DNA of 64,000 bases from Citricoccus sp. SGAir0253 (GCF_005877055.1 NZ_CP039424.1:744001-808000); one strand, 5' to 3'. Counted from the first letter of the stretch, positions 6,964 through 15,830 are shown. Made by a program: numbers and translations. The notes: generated from the sequence alone by a model not told the origin.

Positions 6964-7863
6964 TCAGCGGCGCAGCGCCTTCTCCCAGGCCCGGCCGCGG
7001 AAGTACTCGTTCGCCCGGGGCAGGTAGGCGAACACGATGCCCGCCACCCCCAGGGCCACGTAGACGAAGCCCAGGCCGAGCACGGCCGGCAGGGACAGGG
7101 CGGCGAAGATGGTGCCGAAGATCCGCGCGACGTTCGAGCCCCGGCGGATGCCCGTCGCGACCAGCACGTACAGGCCGGCGACGACGACCGTGAAGACCAC
7201 CGCCGTGACGCGCACCGACTCGAGCAGCGACGGCAGGTCCACGGCCACGCCGGCGTCGTCGAGCTGGGCCTGGAGCTGCTGGCGCATGTCCGGGGTGAGC
7301 CCCATGGACGGCGAGAGCACGTTGAGCAGCTCGATGACCAGGAACGCCACGCCGGCCGCGAGGATGAGCCAGTACGAGCGGTCGACCTCCTTCGGCCGCA
7401 CCACGGGGCCCATCGACGCAGGCCCCGCGGCGGGGTACCCGGCGCCCGGCTGTCCGTAGGGCTGCTGTGCGTACGGCGCCTGGCCGTAGGGGGCCTGGCC
7501 GTACGGCTGCTGTGCGTACGGCGCCTGGCCGTAGGGGGACGACGCCGGCTGGCCGGGGACCGCGGGACCGCCCGCCTGGGGCGCGCGGCCGTAGGCCGGC
7601 GGCGGATAGGCGCCCGGCTGCTGGGACTGCTGGGGGGCCTGCGGCTGGGCCTGCTGCTGCGCCTGGTGCTCGGCCATCTGCTCGGGGGTCAGGCGCACGC
7701 CGTAGCGCGGCTGTCCCTCGGCGTCCTCGAGCGGCCGGCCCGCGCCCGGCCTGCCGGGCCGGCCCGGCTGCTCGCCCGGATGTCCGGGCTGCTGGCCTGG
7801 CTGGCCCGTGGGCTCGCCCGGCTGCTCGGCGCTCGGCTGGTCGGGGTGGTTCTGGTCCGTCAT
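6964..7863 (-). CDS. Pro/Gln-rich membrane protein
   Basis: The 299-residue product has a long disordered N-terminal half rich in Pro, Gln, Gly and Tyr (repeats of the type PYGQAPYAQQ), then about four hydrophobic segments in the C-terminal half beginning at SYWLILAAGVAFLVIELL. Such proteins are frequent in actinobacteria and have no assigned function; the tail may organise protein contacts at the membrane. The ATG at 7863 is preceded by AGGAAGG. A 45-base repeat unit in the gene encodes the repeated 15-residue block. Confidence 0.75.
   Translation of the reverse strand: MTDQNHPDQPSAEQPGEPTGQPGQQPGHPGEQPGRPGRPGAGRPLEDAEGQPRYGVRLTPEQMAEHQAQQQAQPQAPQQSQQPGAYPPPAYGRAPQAGGPAVPGQPASSPYGQAPYAQQPYGQAPYGQAPYAQQPYGQPGAGYPAAGPASMGPVVRPKEVDRSYWLILAAGVAFLVIELLNVLSPSMGLTPDMRQQLQAQLDDAGVAVDLPSLLESVRVTAVVFTVVVAGLYVLVATGIRRGSNVARIFGTIFAALSLPAVLGLGFVYVALGVAGIVFAYLPRANEYFRGRAWEKALRR
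7456..7538 (-). repeat. 45-bp coding tandem repeat (nearly two copies)
   Basis: Bases 7460-7493 recur exactly at 7505-7538, a period of 45 bases or 15 codons, inside the Pro/Gln/Tyr-rich part of the membrane protein. Being a multiple of three it can expand or shrink without breaking the frame. Confidence 0.8.
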
Positions 7864-7995
7864 GGCAGGGGCCTTCCTGGTGGGCGGTGACGTGGGCGGG
7901 GACGCGGGCCGGGGGTGCGCGGCGCCCGGACACCACGGTATCCCCACCGGCCGCGCGATGGCGGGCGGACTCCCGGGGTCTGCGAGACTGGGACC

Positions 7996-8664
7996 ATGCC
8001 AGTCGCCACCGTCCACCTCGTCCGCCACGGAGAAGTCCACAACCCGGACCGCGTGCTCTACGGCCGCATCCCCGGCTACGGCCTCTCCGAGCTGGGGCGG
8101 CGCATGGCCGAGGACGTGGCCGACTGGTTCGCCGCCGAGGCGGAGGCCACCGGGCGCCGTCCCGTGCTGCTGGTCGCCTCGTCGCTGCAGCGGGCCCAGG
8201 AGACGGCCGCCCCGATCGGCCGCGCGCTGGAGCTGGACGTCGGCACGGACGACCGCGTCCTGGAGGCCACCAACCGCTTCGAGGGGCTGGCGCAGGTGTC
8301 CCGCCGGCTGCGCGACCCGCGGCTGTGGCCCCTGCTGGTCAACCCCTTCCGCCCCTCGTGGGGCGAGCCCTACCGGGCGCAGGTCGCCCGCATGGCCGAG
8401 GCCGTGCAGGACCTGCGGGACCGGGCCATCGCCCTGGACGGGGAGGGCGCCGAGGCGATCGTGGTGTCCCACCAGCTGCCGATCTGGGTCACCCGGCTCT
8501 CCGTCGAGGGCCGTCCGCTGTGGCACGACCCGCGCCGCCGCGAGTGCACGCTCACCTCGGTCACCTCGCTGCACTTCGAGGCCGGACGGGCCGTGCCGCG
8601 CGTCGAGTACCGGGAGCCGAACGCGGCGCTGCTGGGGCAGGCGAGCAGCCTGCCCGGCGCCTGA
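7996..8664 (+). CDS. Histidine phosphatase family protein
   Basis: The 222-residue protein starts with the phosphohistidine motif VHLVRHGEVHNPDRVLYG (R-H-G), and has VVSHQLPIWV near residue 155, which supplies the second catalytic histidine. These place it in branch 1 of the histidine phosphatase (phosphoglycerate mutase-like) family. Its substrate is unknown. The ATG at 7996 directly follows a GAGACT-N6 spacing like the leaderless starts elsewhere in the window; upstream in-frame residues do not resemble the family. It precedes the cytochrome c maturation operon but is separated from it by a promoter-like dyad. Confidence 0.85.
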   Translation: MPVATVHLVRHGEVHNPDRVLYGRIPGYGLSELGRRMAEDVADWFAAEAEATGRRPVLLVASSLQRAQETAAPIGRALELDVGTDDRVLEATNRFEGLAQVSRRLRDPRLWPLLVNPFRPSWGEPYRAQVARMAEAVQDLRDRAIALDGEGAEAIVVSHQLPIWVTRLSVEGRPLWHDPRRRECTLTSVTSLHFEAGRAVPRVEYREPNAALLGQASSLPGA

Positions 8665-8682
8665 GCGCACGGCCGGACCACA

Positions 8683-8718
8683 GGATTCCACCAGCTTCTA
8701 CTACGAGCGGTAGAATCC
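8683..8718 (+). promoter_or_regulatory. Promoter with overlapping dyad upstream of the resA-ccdA-resB-ccsB operon
   Basis: TAGAAT (8711-8716) is a good -10. It overlaps two nested inverted repeats: TTCTAC (8696-8701) with GTAGAA (8710-8715), and GGATTC (8683-8688) with GAATCC (8713-8718). A repressor bound here would block RNA polymerase. The transcript would begin near 8723, about 37 bases before the resA ATG. Confidence 0.55.
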
Positions 8719-8759
8719 ATGGGACGCCCCCGCCCCCGATGGAAGTGCCCCGAGCCGAC

Positions 8760-9389
8760 ATGACAGCCCCCCTCTCGTCCCGATCCGACCACGGCCTCCA
8801 CCGCCGGCGCGTGCTGGCGGGACTGGCCGGGATCGCGGCGCTGCCGCTCCTGGCGGCCTGCTCCGGCGACGACCCGCTGGCCGCCCAGGCCGGGAACGCC
8901 GACGGCAAGAACTACATCGCCGGGGACGGCTCGGTCCTGGAGGTCGCCGAGAGCGAGCGCGGGGAGCCCGTGCAGTTCACCTCCACCCTGTTCTCCGGCC
9001 AGGAGCTGGAGGCCGCGGACCTCGCCGGGGCGCCGGCCGTGCTGAACTTCTGGTACGCCGCGTGCGCGCCCTGCCGCATCGAGGCCCCGGACCTGCAGTC
9101 CCTGCACGAGGAGTTCGAGCCCGAGGGCGTGCGGTTCGTGGGCGTGAACGTCCGGGACACCGCCGGCACCGCCGAGGCGTTCGAGCGCAACTTCGGCATC
9201 ACCTACCCCTCCCTGGAGGACCGCGGCGGCCAGGTGCTGCTGGCGATGACGGACTACGTGCCGCCGCAGGCCGTGCCGACCACGATCGTGCTGGACCGCC
9301 GGGGCCGGGTGTCCGCCCGCGTGCTGGGCGTCGCCGAGCGCTCCACGCTCAAGAGCCTCATCACCACCGTGGTCGACGAGCAGGCCTGA
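8760..9389 (+). CDS. resA: ResA/TlpA-type thiol-disulfide lipoprotein
   Basis: This 209-residue extracytoplasmic thioredoxin reduces apocytochrome c cysteines before heme attachment. The N-terminus has twin arginines and a lipobox (HRRRVLAGLAGIAALPLLAAC), so it is exported and lipid-anchored at the Cys. The catalytic motif is WYAACAPCRIEAP (C-A-P-C), and PQAVPTTIVLD holds the cis-proline. Start: ATG at 8760; an in-frame ATG at 8739 adds seven residues and cannot be excluded. It is first in the four-gene operon with ccdA 8 bases downstream. Confidence 0.88.
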   Translation: MTAPLSSRSDHGLHRRRVLAGLAGIAALPLLAACSGDDPLAAQAGNADGKNYIAGDGSVLEVAESERGEPVQFTSTLFSGQELEAADLAGAPAVLNFWYAACAPCRIEAPDLQSLHEEFEPEGVRFVGVNVRDTAGTAEAFERNFGITYPSLEDRGGQVLLAMTDYVPPQAVPTTIVLDRRGRVSARVLGVAERSTLKSLITTVVDEQA

Positions 9390-9397
9390 TCCCCTCC

Positions 9398-10168
9398 ATG
9401 CTGCAGGCCGCCCCCGCCAACAACGCCTTCGCCGAGATCGTCATGGACGGCTCGCTGCTGCTGGCCGTGCCCATCGCGCTGCTCGCCGGGCTCGTCTCCT
9501 TCCTCTCGCCCTGCGTGCTGCCCCTCGTGCCCGGGTACCTCGGCTACGTCACCGGGCTGACCGGGGCCGACCTGCAGCGCGAGCGGCGCGGCCGGATGCT
9601 CGCGGGCATCGGGCTGTTCGTGCTGGGCTTCTCGGTCGTCTTCGTCCTCGTCGGCATCGTGTTCTCGCAGGTGACCATCTGGCTCCAGGGCGACGGCGAG
9701 TGGCTGACGCGCGTGCTCGGCGTCGTCGTGATGGTCCTCGGCGTCGTGTTCATGGGCGGGCTCTCCTTCTTCCAGCGGGACCGCCGCATCCACGCCCAGC
9801 CGCGCGCCGGCCTGTGGGGCGCCCCCGTGCTGGGGATGACGTTCGGCCTGGGCTGGGCCCCGTGCATCGGGCCGACCATGGGCGCCGTGCTGGCCATGTC
9901 CACCGCCGGGTCCACCACCCCGGGCAAGGGCGCGTTCCTCGCGTTCGTGTACTGCCTCGGCCTGGGCGTGCCGTTCCTGCTCATCGCGCTCGGGATGCGC
10001 CGCGGGATGGGCGCGCTCGCGTTCTTCCGCACGCACCGCCTGGCCGTCATGCGCTTCGGGGGCGGGCTGCTGCTCGTGCTCGGCGCCCTGATGGTGAGCG
10101 GGCTGTGGAACCACTGGGTCGTGCAGCTGCAGACCTGGTTCGCCAACGACGTGAGGCTGCCGATTTGA
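9398..10168 (+). CDS. ccdA: Cytochrome c biogenesis protein CcdA (DsbD transmembrane family)
   Basis: The 256-residue membrane protein carries electrons from cytoplasmic thioredoxin across the membrane to ResA. The paired redox cysteines are in FLSPCVLPLVPGYLGYVTG (first helix) and FGLGWAPCIGPTMGA (fourth helix), and six hydrophobic segments are visible. It lies between resA and resB with the resB TTG overlapping its TGA. Start: ATG at 9398, eight bases after the resA stop. Confidence 0.92.
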   Translation: MLQAAPANNAFAEIVMDGSLLLAVPIALLAGLVSFLSPCVLPLVPGYLGYVTGLTGADLQRERRGRMLAGIGLFVLGFSVVFVLVGIVFSQVTIWLQGDGEWLTRVLGVVVMVLGVVFMGGLSFFQRDRRIHAQPRAGLWGAPVLGMTFGLGWAPCIGPTMGAVLAMSTAGSTTPGKGAFLAFVYCLGLGVPFLLIALGMRRGMGALAFFRTHRLAVMRFGGGLLLVLGALMVSGLWNHWVVQLQTWFANDVRLPI

Positions 10169-11796
10169 GCCAGGACGTACACCTCCCCGCCCTCGGTCTC
10201 GTGGGCACGCTGCGGTTCGCCTGGACCCAGCTGACCTCCATGCGCACGGCGCTGATGCTGCTGCTGCTGCTCGCCGTGGCCGCCGTGCCCGGCTCCCTGT
10301 TCCCGCAGCGCCCGGCCGGCCCAGAGATCGTCAACCAGTACCTCGAGGACAACCCCCGGCTGGGTCCGTGGCTCGACCGGCTGCAGCTGTTCGACGTGTA
10401 CTCCTCCGTCTGGTTCTCGGCCATCTACCTGCTGCTGTTCATCTCCCTCATCGGCTGCGTGCTGCCGCGCGCGGTCAAGCACGCCAAGGCCCTGCGCTCG
10501 GCACCGCCGCGTACCCCGCGCCGGCTGTCCCGGCTGCCGGAGTACGGCTCCGTGCTGCTCGAGCCCTCCGGCCCCGCCCCGGCCGAGGCCGTGGAGCAGG
10601 CGGCCCGGTACCTCAAGCGGCGCGGGTACCGCACGGAGGTCCGCCCCGAGGGCGACGGCGGCGCCTCCGTGGGCGCCGAGCGCGGCTACGTGCGGGAGAT
10701 CGGCAACATCGTCTTCCACCTGTCCCTGATCGGCGTGCTCGTCTTCATGGCCGTCGGCTCCCTGCTGAGCTACCGCGGGCAGAAGATCCTCGTGGAGGGG
10801 GAGGGCTTCGCCAACACCCTCGTGGCCTACGACTCCTTCACCCCCGGCAGCGCCTTCTCGGAGGAGCGGCTCGCGCCGTTCTCCATGTCCCTGGAGAGCT
10901 TCGAGGCGGTCTTCGACCGGGAGTCCCAGACGCACTACGGCCAGCCGCTGGACTTCACCGCCGTCCTGGAGGTCCAGGAGGGCACCGGGGGACAGCCCCG
11001 CGAGGAGGTCCTCAAGGTCAACCACCCGCTGGACCTGCAGGGCAACCGCGTCTACCTGGTGGGCAACGGCTACGCCCCGGAGGTCACGGTGCGGGACGGC
11101 AACGGGGACATCGCCTTCCAGGGGCCCGTGGTGGCGCAGGTGCAGGACAACGTCTACACCTCGCTGCTGGTGATCAAGGCCCCGGACGCCCAGCCGGACC
11201 AGCTCGGCTTCGTCGGGTTCTTCCTGCCCACCGCCTACACGGGCGAGGACGGCGTGGCCGTCTCGGTCGACCCCGAGCTGTTCCGGCCCGAGCTGAACCT
11301 GAACTCCTACTACGGCGACCTGGGCCTCGACGACGGCGAGCCGCAGAACGTCTACGTGCTGGAGACCGAGGGACTCACCGAGCTGAACTCCCGCAGCCAG
11401 GACGCCGGCGGCATCACCCTGACCCCCGGGCAGTCCTACGAGCTGCCCGAGGGCAAGGGCTCGATCAGCTTCGACGGCGTCAAGCGCTACGTGGGCCTGG
11501 ACATCCACTACGACCCCGGCAAGTGGGGCGTGGGCGTCTTCGCCGTCACGGCCCTCGTGGCCCTCGGCGTGAGCCTGTTCGTGCGCCGCCGCCGCGTGTG
11601 GGTCCGTGGCGCCACCGGGCCGGACGGGGCGACCATGGTGGAGTACGGACTGCTGGCCCGCGGCGAGGACTTCGGCCTGCGCGAGGAGAACCTCGCGCTG
11701 CGCCGGCAGTTCGAGCGGATGTGGCCCGTCGTCGCCCCCGAGGAGCCCGCCGCCGTCCCGGCGCCCGCCTCATCCATCCCGAACCGACCGGAGTAA
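10165..11796 (+). CDS. resB: Cytochrome c biogenesis protein ResB
   Basis: ResB and CcsB form the System II cytochrome c synthetase. The 543-residue protein has three N-terminal membrane helices, visible from TALMLLLLLAVAAVPGSLFP and the segments FSAIYLLLFISLIGCVLP and IVFHLSLIGVLVFMAVGSLL, a large extracytoplasmic domain, and a last helix (VGVFAVTALVALGVSLF) followed by a cytoplasmic tail. I chose the TTG at 10165 because it overlaps the ccdA stop as TTGA and because the family N-terminus (short polar stretch, then LPALGLVGTLRFAWTQLTSM) begins there. Confidence 0.93.
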   Translation: MSQDVHLPALGLVGTLRFAWTQLTSMRTALMLLLLLAVAAVPGSLFPQRPAGPEIVNQYLEDNPRLGPWLDRLQLFDVYSSVWFSAIYLLLFISLIGCVLPRAVKHAKALRSAPPRTPRRLSRLPEYGSVLLEPSGPAPAEAVEQAARYLKRRGYRTEVRPEGDGGASVGAERGYVREIGNIVFHLSLIGVLVFMAVGSLLSYRGQKILVEGEGFANTLVAYDSFTPGSAFSEERLAPFSMSLESFEAVFDRESQTHYGQPLDFTAVLEVQEGTGGQPREEVLKVNHPLDLQGNRVYLVGNGYAPEVTVRDGNGDIAFQGPVVAQVQDNVYTSLLVIKAPDAQPDQLGFVGFFLPTAYTGEDGVAVSVDPELFRPELNLNSYYGDLGLDDGEPQNVYVLETEGLTELNSRSQDAGGITLTPGQSYELPEGKGSISFDGVKRYVGLDIHYDPGKWGVGVFAVTALVALGVSLFVRRRRVWVRGATGPDGATMVEYGLLARGEDFGLREENLALRRQFERMWPVVAPEEPAAVPAPASSIPNRPE

Positions 11797-11799
11797 TCC

Positions 11800-12849
11800 A
11801 TGCAGCCCATCAACCTGCAGCTGGCCAGCTACAGCGACCTGTTCATGCTGATCGCCGCCCTGGTCTATGCCGCCGCCTTCATCCTCTTCGCGCTGGACAT
11901 GGCCAACTCCTCGCGCACCATCCGCGCCCTCGAGGCCGAGCTGGCCCGGGAGGAGGCCCGCGAGGACCGGCTGGTGGGGGCCGGCGTCGCCGGTGCCGGC
12001 ACGGGCCCGACGGCGGCGCCCGCGACCCCCGCGGCGGCCGGCCCCGAACTGGTGGACGAGGACATGGAGTACCTCGGCGCCGCGCGGCGGCCGGTGGCCA
12101 ACGTGGCCGTGGCGCTCATGGTGATCGGCGTGCTGCTGCACGCCTTCGCGGTGGTCGCCCGCGGCCTCGCCGCCCACCGCGTGCCGTGGGGCAACATGTA
12201 CGAGTTCTGCACCACGGGCGCCCTGCTCGTGGCGGCCGTGTACCTGCTGTTCCTCATCCGCAAGGACATCCGGTTCCTGGGCACCTTCGTGGCCGGGCTC
12301 GTGGTCATCATGATGTGCGCCGCCACGATCGGCTTCCCCACGCCGCTGGCGCACCTGCAGCCGGCCCTGCAGTCGCCGTGGATCGTCATCCACGTGTCCA
12401 TCGCCGTGCTCGCCTCCGCACTGTTCACCCTGACCTTCTCCATGAGCGTGCTGCAGCTGCTGCAGTCCCGCCGCGAGGCGCGCCTGCGCGCCGGCGGCCC
12501 GGGCCGGCCGGACTTCCTGCGCCTCGTGCCGTCCGCGCGCAGCCTGGAGAACTGGTCCTACCGGATCAACGCCGTGGCCTTCGTGATGTGGACCTTCACG
12601 GTGATCGCCGGCGCCATCTGGGCCGAGCAGGCCTGGGGCCGGTACTGGGGCTGGGACACCAAGGAGGTCTGGAGCTTCGTCATCTGGGTCGTCTACGCCG
12701 GCTACCTGCACGCCCGCGCCACGCGCGGCTGGACCGGGGAGCGCGCCGCGTGGCTGTCGATCATCGGCTTCGCGTGCGTCGTGTTCAACTTCACGATCGT
12801 CAACACGTACTTCCCGGGCCTGCACTCCTACGCCGGCATCCCCGAGTAG
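11800..12849 (+). CDS. ccsB: Cytochrome c biogenesis protein CcsB (CcsA-type heme handling subunit)
   Basis: The 349-residue polytopic membrane protein carries the tryptophan-rich heme-binding signature WGRYWGWDTKEVWSF characteristic of heme handling proteins, flanked by conserved histidines (VIHVSIAVLASA, AFAVVARGLAAHRVPWGN). With ResB it moves heme across the membrane and attaches it to CXXCH motifs. A Gly/Ala-rich linker of about 40 residues follows the first helix. ATG at 11800 follows the resB stop by 3 bases with GGAG upstream. It is the last gene of the operon and ends 3 bases from the convergent lipoprotein gene. Confidence 0.93.
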   Translation: MQPINLQLASYSDLFMLIAALVYAAAFILFALDMANSSRTIRALEAELAREEAREDRLVGAGVAGAGTGPTAAPATPAAAGPELVDEDMEYLGAARRPVANVAVALMVIGVLLHAFAVVARGLAAHRVPWGNMYEFCTTGALLVAAVYLLFLIRKDIRFLGTFVAGLVVIMMCAATIGFPTPLAHLQPALQSPWIVIHVSIAVLASALFTLTFSMSVLQLLQSRREARLRAGGPGRPDFLRLVPSARSLENWSYRINAVAFVMWTFTVIAGAIWAEQAWGRYWGWDTKEVWSFVIWVVYAGYLHARATRGWTGERAAWLSIIGFACVVFNFTIVNTYFPGLHSYAGIPE

Positions 12850-12852
12850 GCA

Positions 12853-13473
12853 TCACTCCGACGGCGACGGCGACGGCAGGGGCCTGGGCGTCCCGTTGGT
12901 GAACCTCGAGCGGTCGTCATGGGGGTACCTCGGATCCGAGGAACCGTACATGGGGTCCAGTTCGGAACGGGTCATGGTGTGGCCCGCCGGCATCTGCAGG
13001 CAGGGGGAGTCCAGGGCCAGGGTCAGTTCGGAGGCACCGGCCCCCGTCCGATAGGTCAGGGCCAGGGTGAGATCGCCTTTGGACGCCCCATACAGTCGGT
13101 CCCCGTGGGCGCCGGCCCCGTCCTTCGAGGTCCAGCCGGATTCCTCGGCGGCGCGGCGCACCTGCTCGGCCACGTGGCCGGCCTCGTCCTCGGAGACCCC
13201 GGTGGCCCCGGAACTCGCCGTCCACCGGGTCTCGCGCGAGGCTTCCTCGGGGTCGGCGATCCCCAGGCAACTGGTCTCCGTCAGGGTGCCGATCGAGTCC
13301 CAGCCGGCGGCCCGCACGAGCGCCGGCATCTCGGCCTCCATGAGCTGGCCAGAGGTGCGCGATTGGGTCTCGGCGTCGGGTTGGCTGGTGGTCTGCGGGT
13401 TCATGCACCCTCCCAGGGTGGCCACCGCGGCCAGGGCCACGGCGGCGGTTCGGCGGATGGTTCGTCGTCTCAC
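12853..13473 (-). CDS. Putative lipoprotein of the T7SS-like substrate module
   Basis: The 206-residue protein has an Arg-rich N-terminus, a hydrophobic stretch and a lipobox ending at Cys 23 (VALAAVATLGGC), so it is probably anchored outside the cytoplasmic membrane. The mature part is hydrophilic with no recognised domain and ends in a Pro/Ser-rich tail. It is transcribed after the large hydrolase gene (78 bases) and could be an immunity or accessory protein for it; this is inferred from position only. The start is a GTG at 13473. Confidence 0.7.
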   Translation of the reverse strand: MRRRTIRRTAAVALAAVATLGGCMNPQTTSQPDAETQSRTSGQLMEAEMPALVRAAGWDSIGTLTETSCLGIADPEEASRETRWTASSGATGVSEDEAGHVAEQVRRAAEESGWTSKDGAGAHGDRLYGASKGDLTLALTYRTGAGASELTLALDSPCLQMPAGHTMTRSELDPMYGSSDPRYPHDDRSRFTNGTPRPLPSPSPSE

Positions 13474-13551
13474 TGTGTGCCTATCCCGTTCCTCGTGCTG
13501 TGCGTTCCATCCTCGCGGACCAGTGTGGCACGGCCCTGCGGGGTGACGACG

Positions 13552-15522
13552 TCATCGGGTCTCCTCGACGGGCACGGAGGGAATGCCCTCCTCGCGGTAG
13601 TGGTCGGCGTCGGCTTCCAAGGGGTACTCGATGTACGGGTAGGGGGAACCGATGATCGTGTGGATCTCCGGTTGCAGATAGGGCCGGACCTCCGTGCCGT
13701 AGACCACACCCTCGATGTTCCGCGCCGACGTGGATCGGGGATCGAAGTAGTCGGAGTGCCCGCCCATCACGGTCTCGCCGTTGCCCATGAACCCGGACTC
13801 CAGCCGGACCGCCCCCATCTGGCGCACGGGGTCGGACCCCTCCCAGAAGGAGCCGCCGTGCGCGCCACCACCGAGCAACTGGGCGGCCGAGATCGGATCG
13901 TCGTTGGTCTGGATGAGGTACCGGTGGGCAGAGGGGTTCTGGGTGTCGTCCGGGGACGACAACTCGTGGCCGGTGCCGGCGGGGGCGACGTAGACGATGT
14001 TCGTGGAGTCCAGTCCCTCGCGTTCGGCGGTGCCCAGCAGCGACCCGCCCGCACTGTGGGCCACATAGGTCGTGGCCACGTCCCGGACCCTGGTGGAGGA
14101 CATCTCCAAGTCGGCCGCGTGGTCGAAGGCGGCCAGGCTGGGCGCGCCCTGTTCGTTGAAGTGGGGGGTGGCGTTGTCCCGGATGAGTTCCTGGGGCAGG
14201 TCGGTGCCCTGCCAGTAGATCGAGACGGTGCCCCCGGGGTCGTGCCCGTCCATGGCGTCGAGGGCGTCGTTGTGCCGGTCCACACTGGCGATGGTCGAGG
14301 TGGTGCCCGGCACGAAGGTGACCGCCCGCTCGGTGGCCGCGGAGGGCTCGCCGCGCATGGTGACGATCTGCCCGAGCCCCTCGGCGGAGACGAACAGCGT
14401 GGTGTATCCCGGTGTCCTCTGGTCCTCGGGGAACGGCGGGCGTCCGTAGGCGTCCCACGCCTGGGTCAGGCCGTCCAGGACCGTCTCGAGCCGTGCTTCC
14501 TCGTCCTCCCACTGGCTCCGCTCGTAGGCATTCCCCGGAGCATGCGGCGGCCTGTGCGCCCGGTGCTCCGCCAGCCGCTCGGCGGTCTGCTCCCGTAGCC
14601 CCGCCACCGTGACCTGGTTGGCGGCGCCCCGGGTGGCCAGGGGCACTCCGTCGAGGGTGCCGATCACTCCGGGGAAGAGCAGCATCAGCCGCTCGCGCTC
14701 ATGCTCCTGCAGGCCCAGCCAGGCCTCGCGGATCCCGGTGATGCCGTCCCTCGTCAGGGGGGCATCACCGGCCATCGCCCGGGCCATGACGTCCTCGGCG
14801 GAGCCGGGGACCGGGTGCCGGGGGAAGGCGTTCTCCGCCAGTGCCCGGGCGGCCTCCGGGTTGGCCTCGAGCCAGTCCCGCAGCTCCTCCCCGGACAGGC
14901 CCCGCAGGTCCCTCCAGAGGGTCCGCGGATCGAGCGCCCCGAACGTCGTGTCCAGTCCACTCGTCATCGCGGCCCAGTCCAGTGCCCCGGTCTCCACCCG
15001 GGGCGCACCGACGACCGCCAGGCCCTCGGTGGTGCCGCCGCTGATGGACCGGACGGCCGCGACGAAGGTGTCCTGGGCGGAGCCCCAGGCCCTCGCCAGG
15101 TCCGCGATCCGGTCGTTGAACGCGATGATGTCCCCACGGACCCGGGCGATCTCGCTCTCGTCGCCCGAGGCGAGGGCGCTGGAGCAGTCCGCGGCGAGGC
15201 GGGGCCGGGCGTCCTCCAGCGTCTCGCGCCGTCGTTGCAGGGGCTCGCCGGTGGTCACGAAGTCATCGATCGCGTCCTGGGCGGAGGACAGCGCGCCGGC
15301 CCAGTCCTCGGCGGGTCGCTCGAGGAGGTCCAGGCCGGCCCAGACACGCTCGGAGGTCCCGTCGTGCCGGTACCCGGTGCGCAGTCCGGCCCAGGACCCC
15401 TTCGCGTCCTGCAGCGCGTCCCAGGCCTTCCCGGACCCGGTCCTCAGGTCTGCGGCGGAGTCCGCGAGCGTGTCCCAGTCGGCCCGGACGTCGGGGACGG
15501 GGCCGAGGGCGGGCAGGCTCAC
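13552..15522 (-). CDS. Large protein with helical N-terminus and DUF1023-type alpha/beta hydrolase domain
   Basis: The 656-residue protein has a helical N-terminal region of about 200 residues with ESX-like spacing (e.g. DALQDAKGSWAGLRTGYRHD), and a C-terminal hydrolase. The catalytic residues appear as Ser in YVAHSAGGSLLG, Asp in TNDDPISA and His in GGHSDYFDP; the last motif followed by ARNIEGVVYG is typical of DUF1023 (Abhydrolase_8). No signal peptide is seen. This layout is common among actinobacterial proteins thought to leave by T7SS. The GTG start at 15522 overlaps the stop of the small upstream gene by 4 bases. The activity (lipase or esterase) is inferred from the fold. Confidence 0.8.
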   Translation of the reverse strand: MSLPALGPVPDVRADWDTLADSAADLRTGSGKAWDALQDAKGSWAGLRTGYRHDGTSERVWAGLDLLERPAEDWAGALSSAQDAIDDFVTTGEPLQRRRETLEDARPRLAADCSSALASGDESEIARVRGDIIAFNDRIADLARAWGSAQDTFVAAVRSISGGTTEGLAVVGAPRVETGALDWAAMTSGLDTTFGALDPRTLWRDLRGLSGEELRDWLEANPEAARALAENAFPRHPVPGSAEDVMARAMAGDAPLTRDGITGIREAWLGLQEHERERLMLLFPGVIGTLDGVPLATRGAANQVTVAGLREQTAERLAEHRAHRPPHAPGNAYERSQWEDEEARLETVLDGLTQAWDAYGRPPFPEDQRTPGYTTLFVSAEGLGQIVTMRGEPSAATERAVTFVPGTTSTIASVDRHNDALDAMDGHDPGGTVSIYWQGTDLPQELIRDNATPHFNEQGAPSLAAFDHAADLEMSSTRVRDVATTYVAHSAGGSLLGTAEREGLDSTNIVYVAPAGTGHELSSPDDTQNPSAHRYLIQTNDDPISAAQLLGGGAHGGSFWEGSDPVRQMGAVRLESGFMGNGETVMGGHSDYFDPRSTSARNIEGVVYGTEVRPYLQPEIHTIIGSPYPYIEYPLEADADHYREEGIPSVPVEETR

Positions 15523-15830
15523 CGCAGGGATCCCAGCGCCGAGCGGGCATCCGCGGTCATCACGCCGTCGGAGTCGATGAACGCGTCCGCGGCCTCGGCC
15601 ACGCAGGAGGCCTGGTGCAGCACGAGCGCGGAGATCCGCTCGCCCGTGCCGGAACGGGTGGACCAGAAGCCGGCGAAGGCCGCCGCCGCCTCCGCCGCGG
15701 TGCCGAAGGCCCCCACCAGGGCGTCCCCGGCCGACCGGGCGGCGCGGGCCGCCGTGTCCAGGGCCTGGCCGTCCCCGGCGACCCGGACCAGCGTCGAATG
15801 GACCGTCTCCGGACTGATCTGGTGCGTCAC
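15519..15830 (-). CDS. Small WXG100-like helical protein, partner of the large hydrolase
   Basis: This 103-residue protein is predicted to be almost entirely helical, with two helices separated near AFAGFWSTRSGTGERI, which resembles the W-x-G turn of ESX proteins, and is of WXG100 size. It looks like the DUF6507-type small proteins found before DUF1023 hydrolases in Micrococcaceae, but I could not confirm the family. Start: GTG at 15830; further upstream the frame loses resemblance. The stop overlaps the start of the large gene (GTGA), which suggests a co-translated complex, as for T7SS substrates with an ESX partner. Confidence 0.65.
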   Translation of the reverse strand: MTHQISPETVHSTLVRVAGDGQALDTAARAARSAGDALVGAFGTAAEAAAAFAGFWSTRSGTGERISALVLHQASCVAEAADAFIDSDGVMTADARSALGSLR

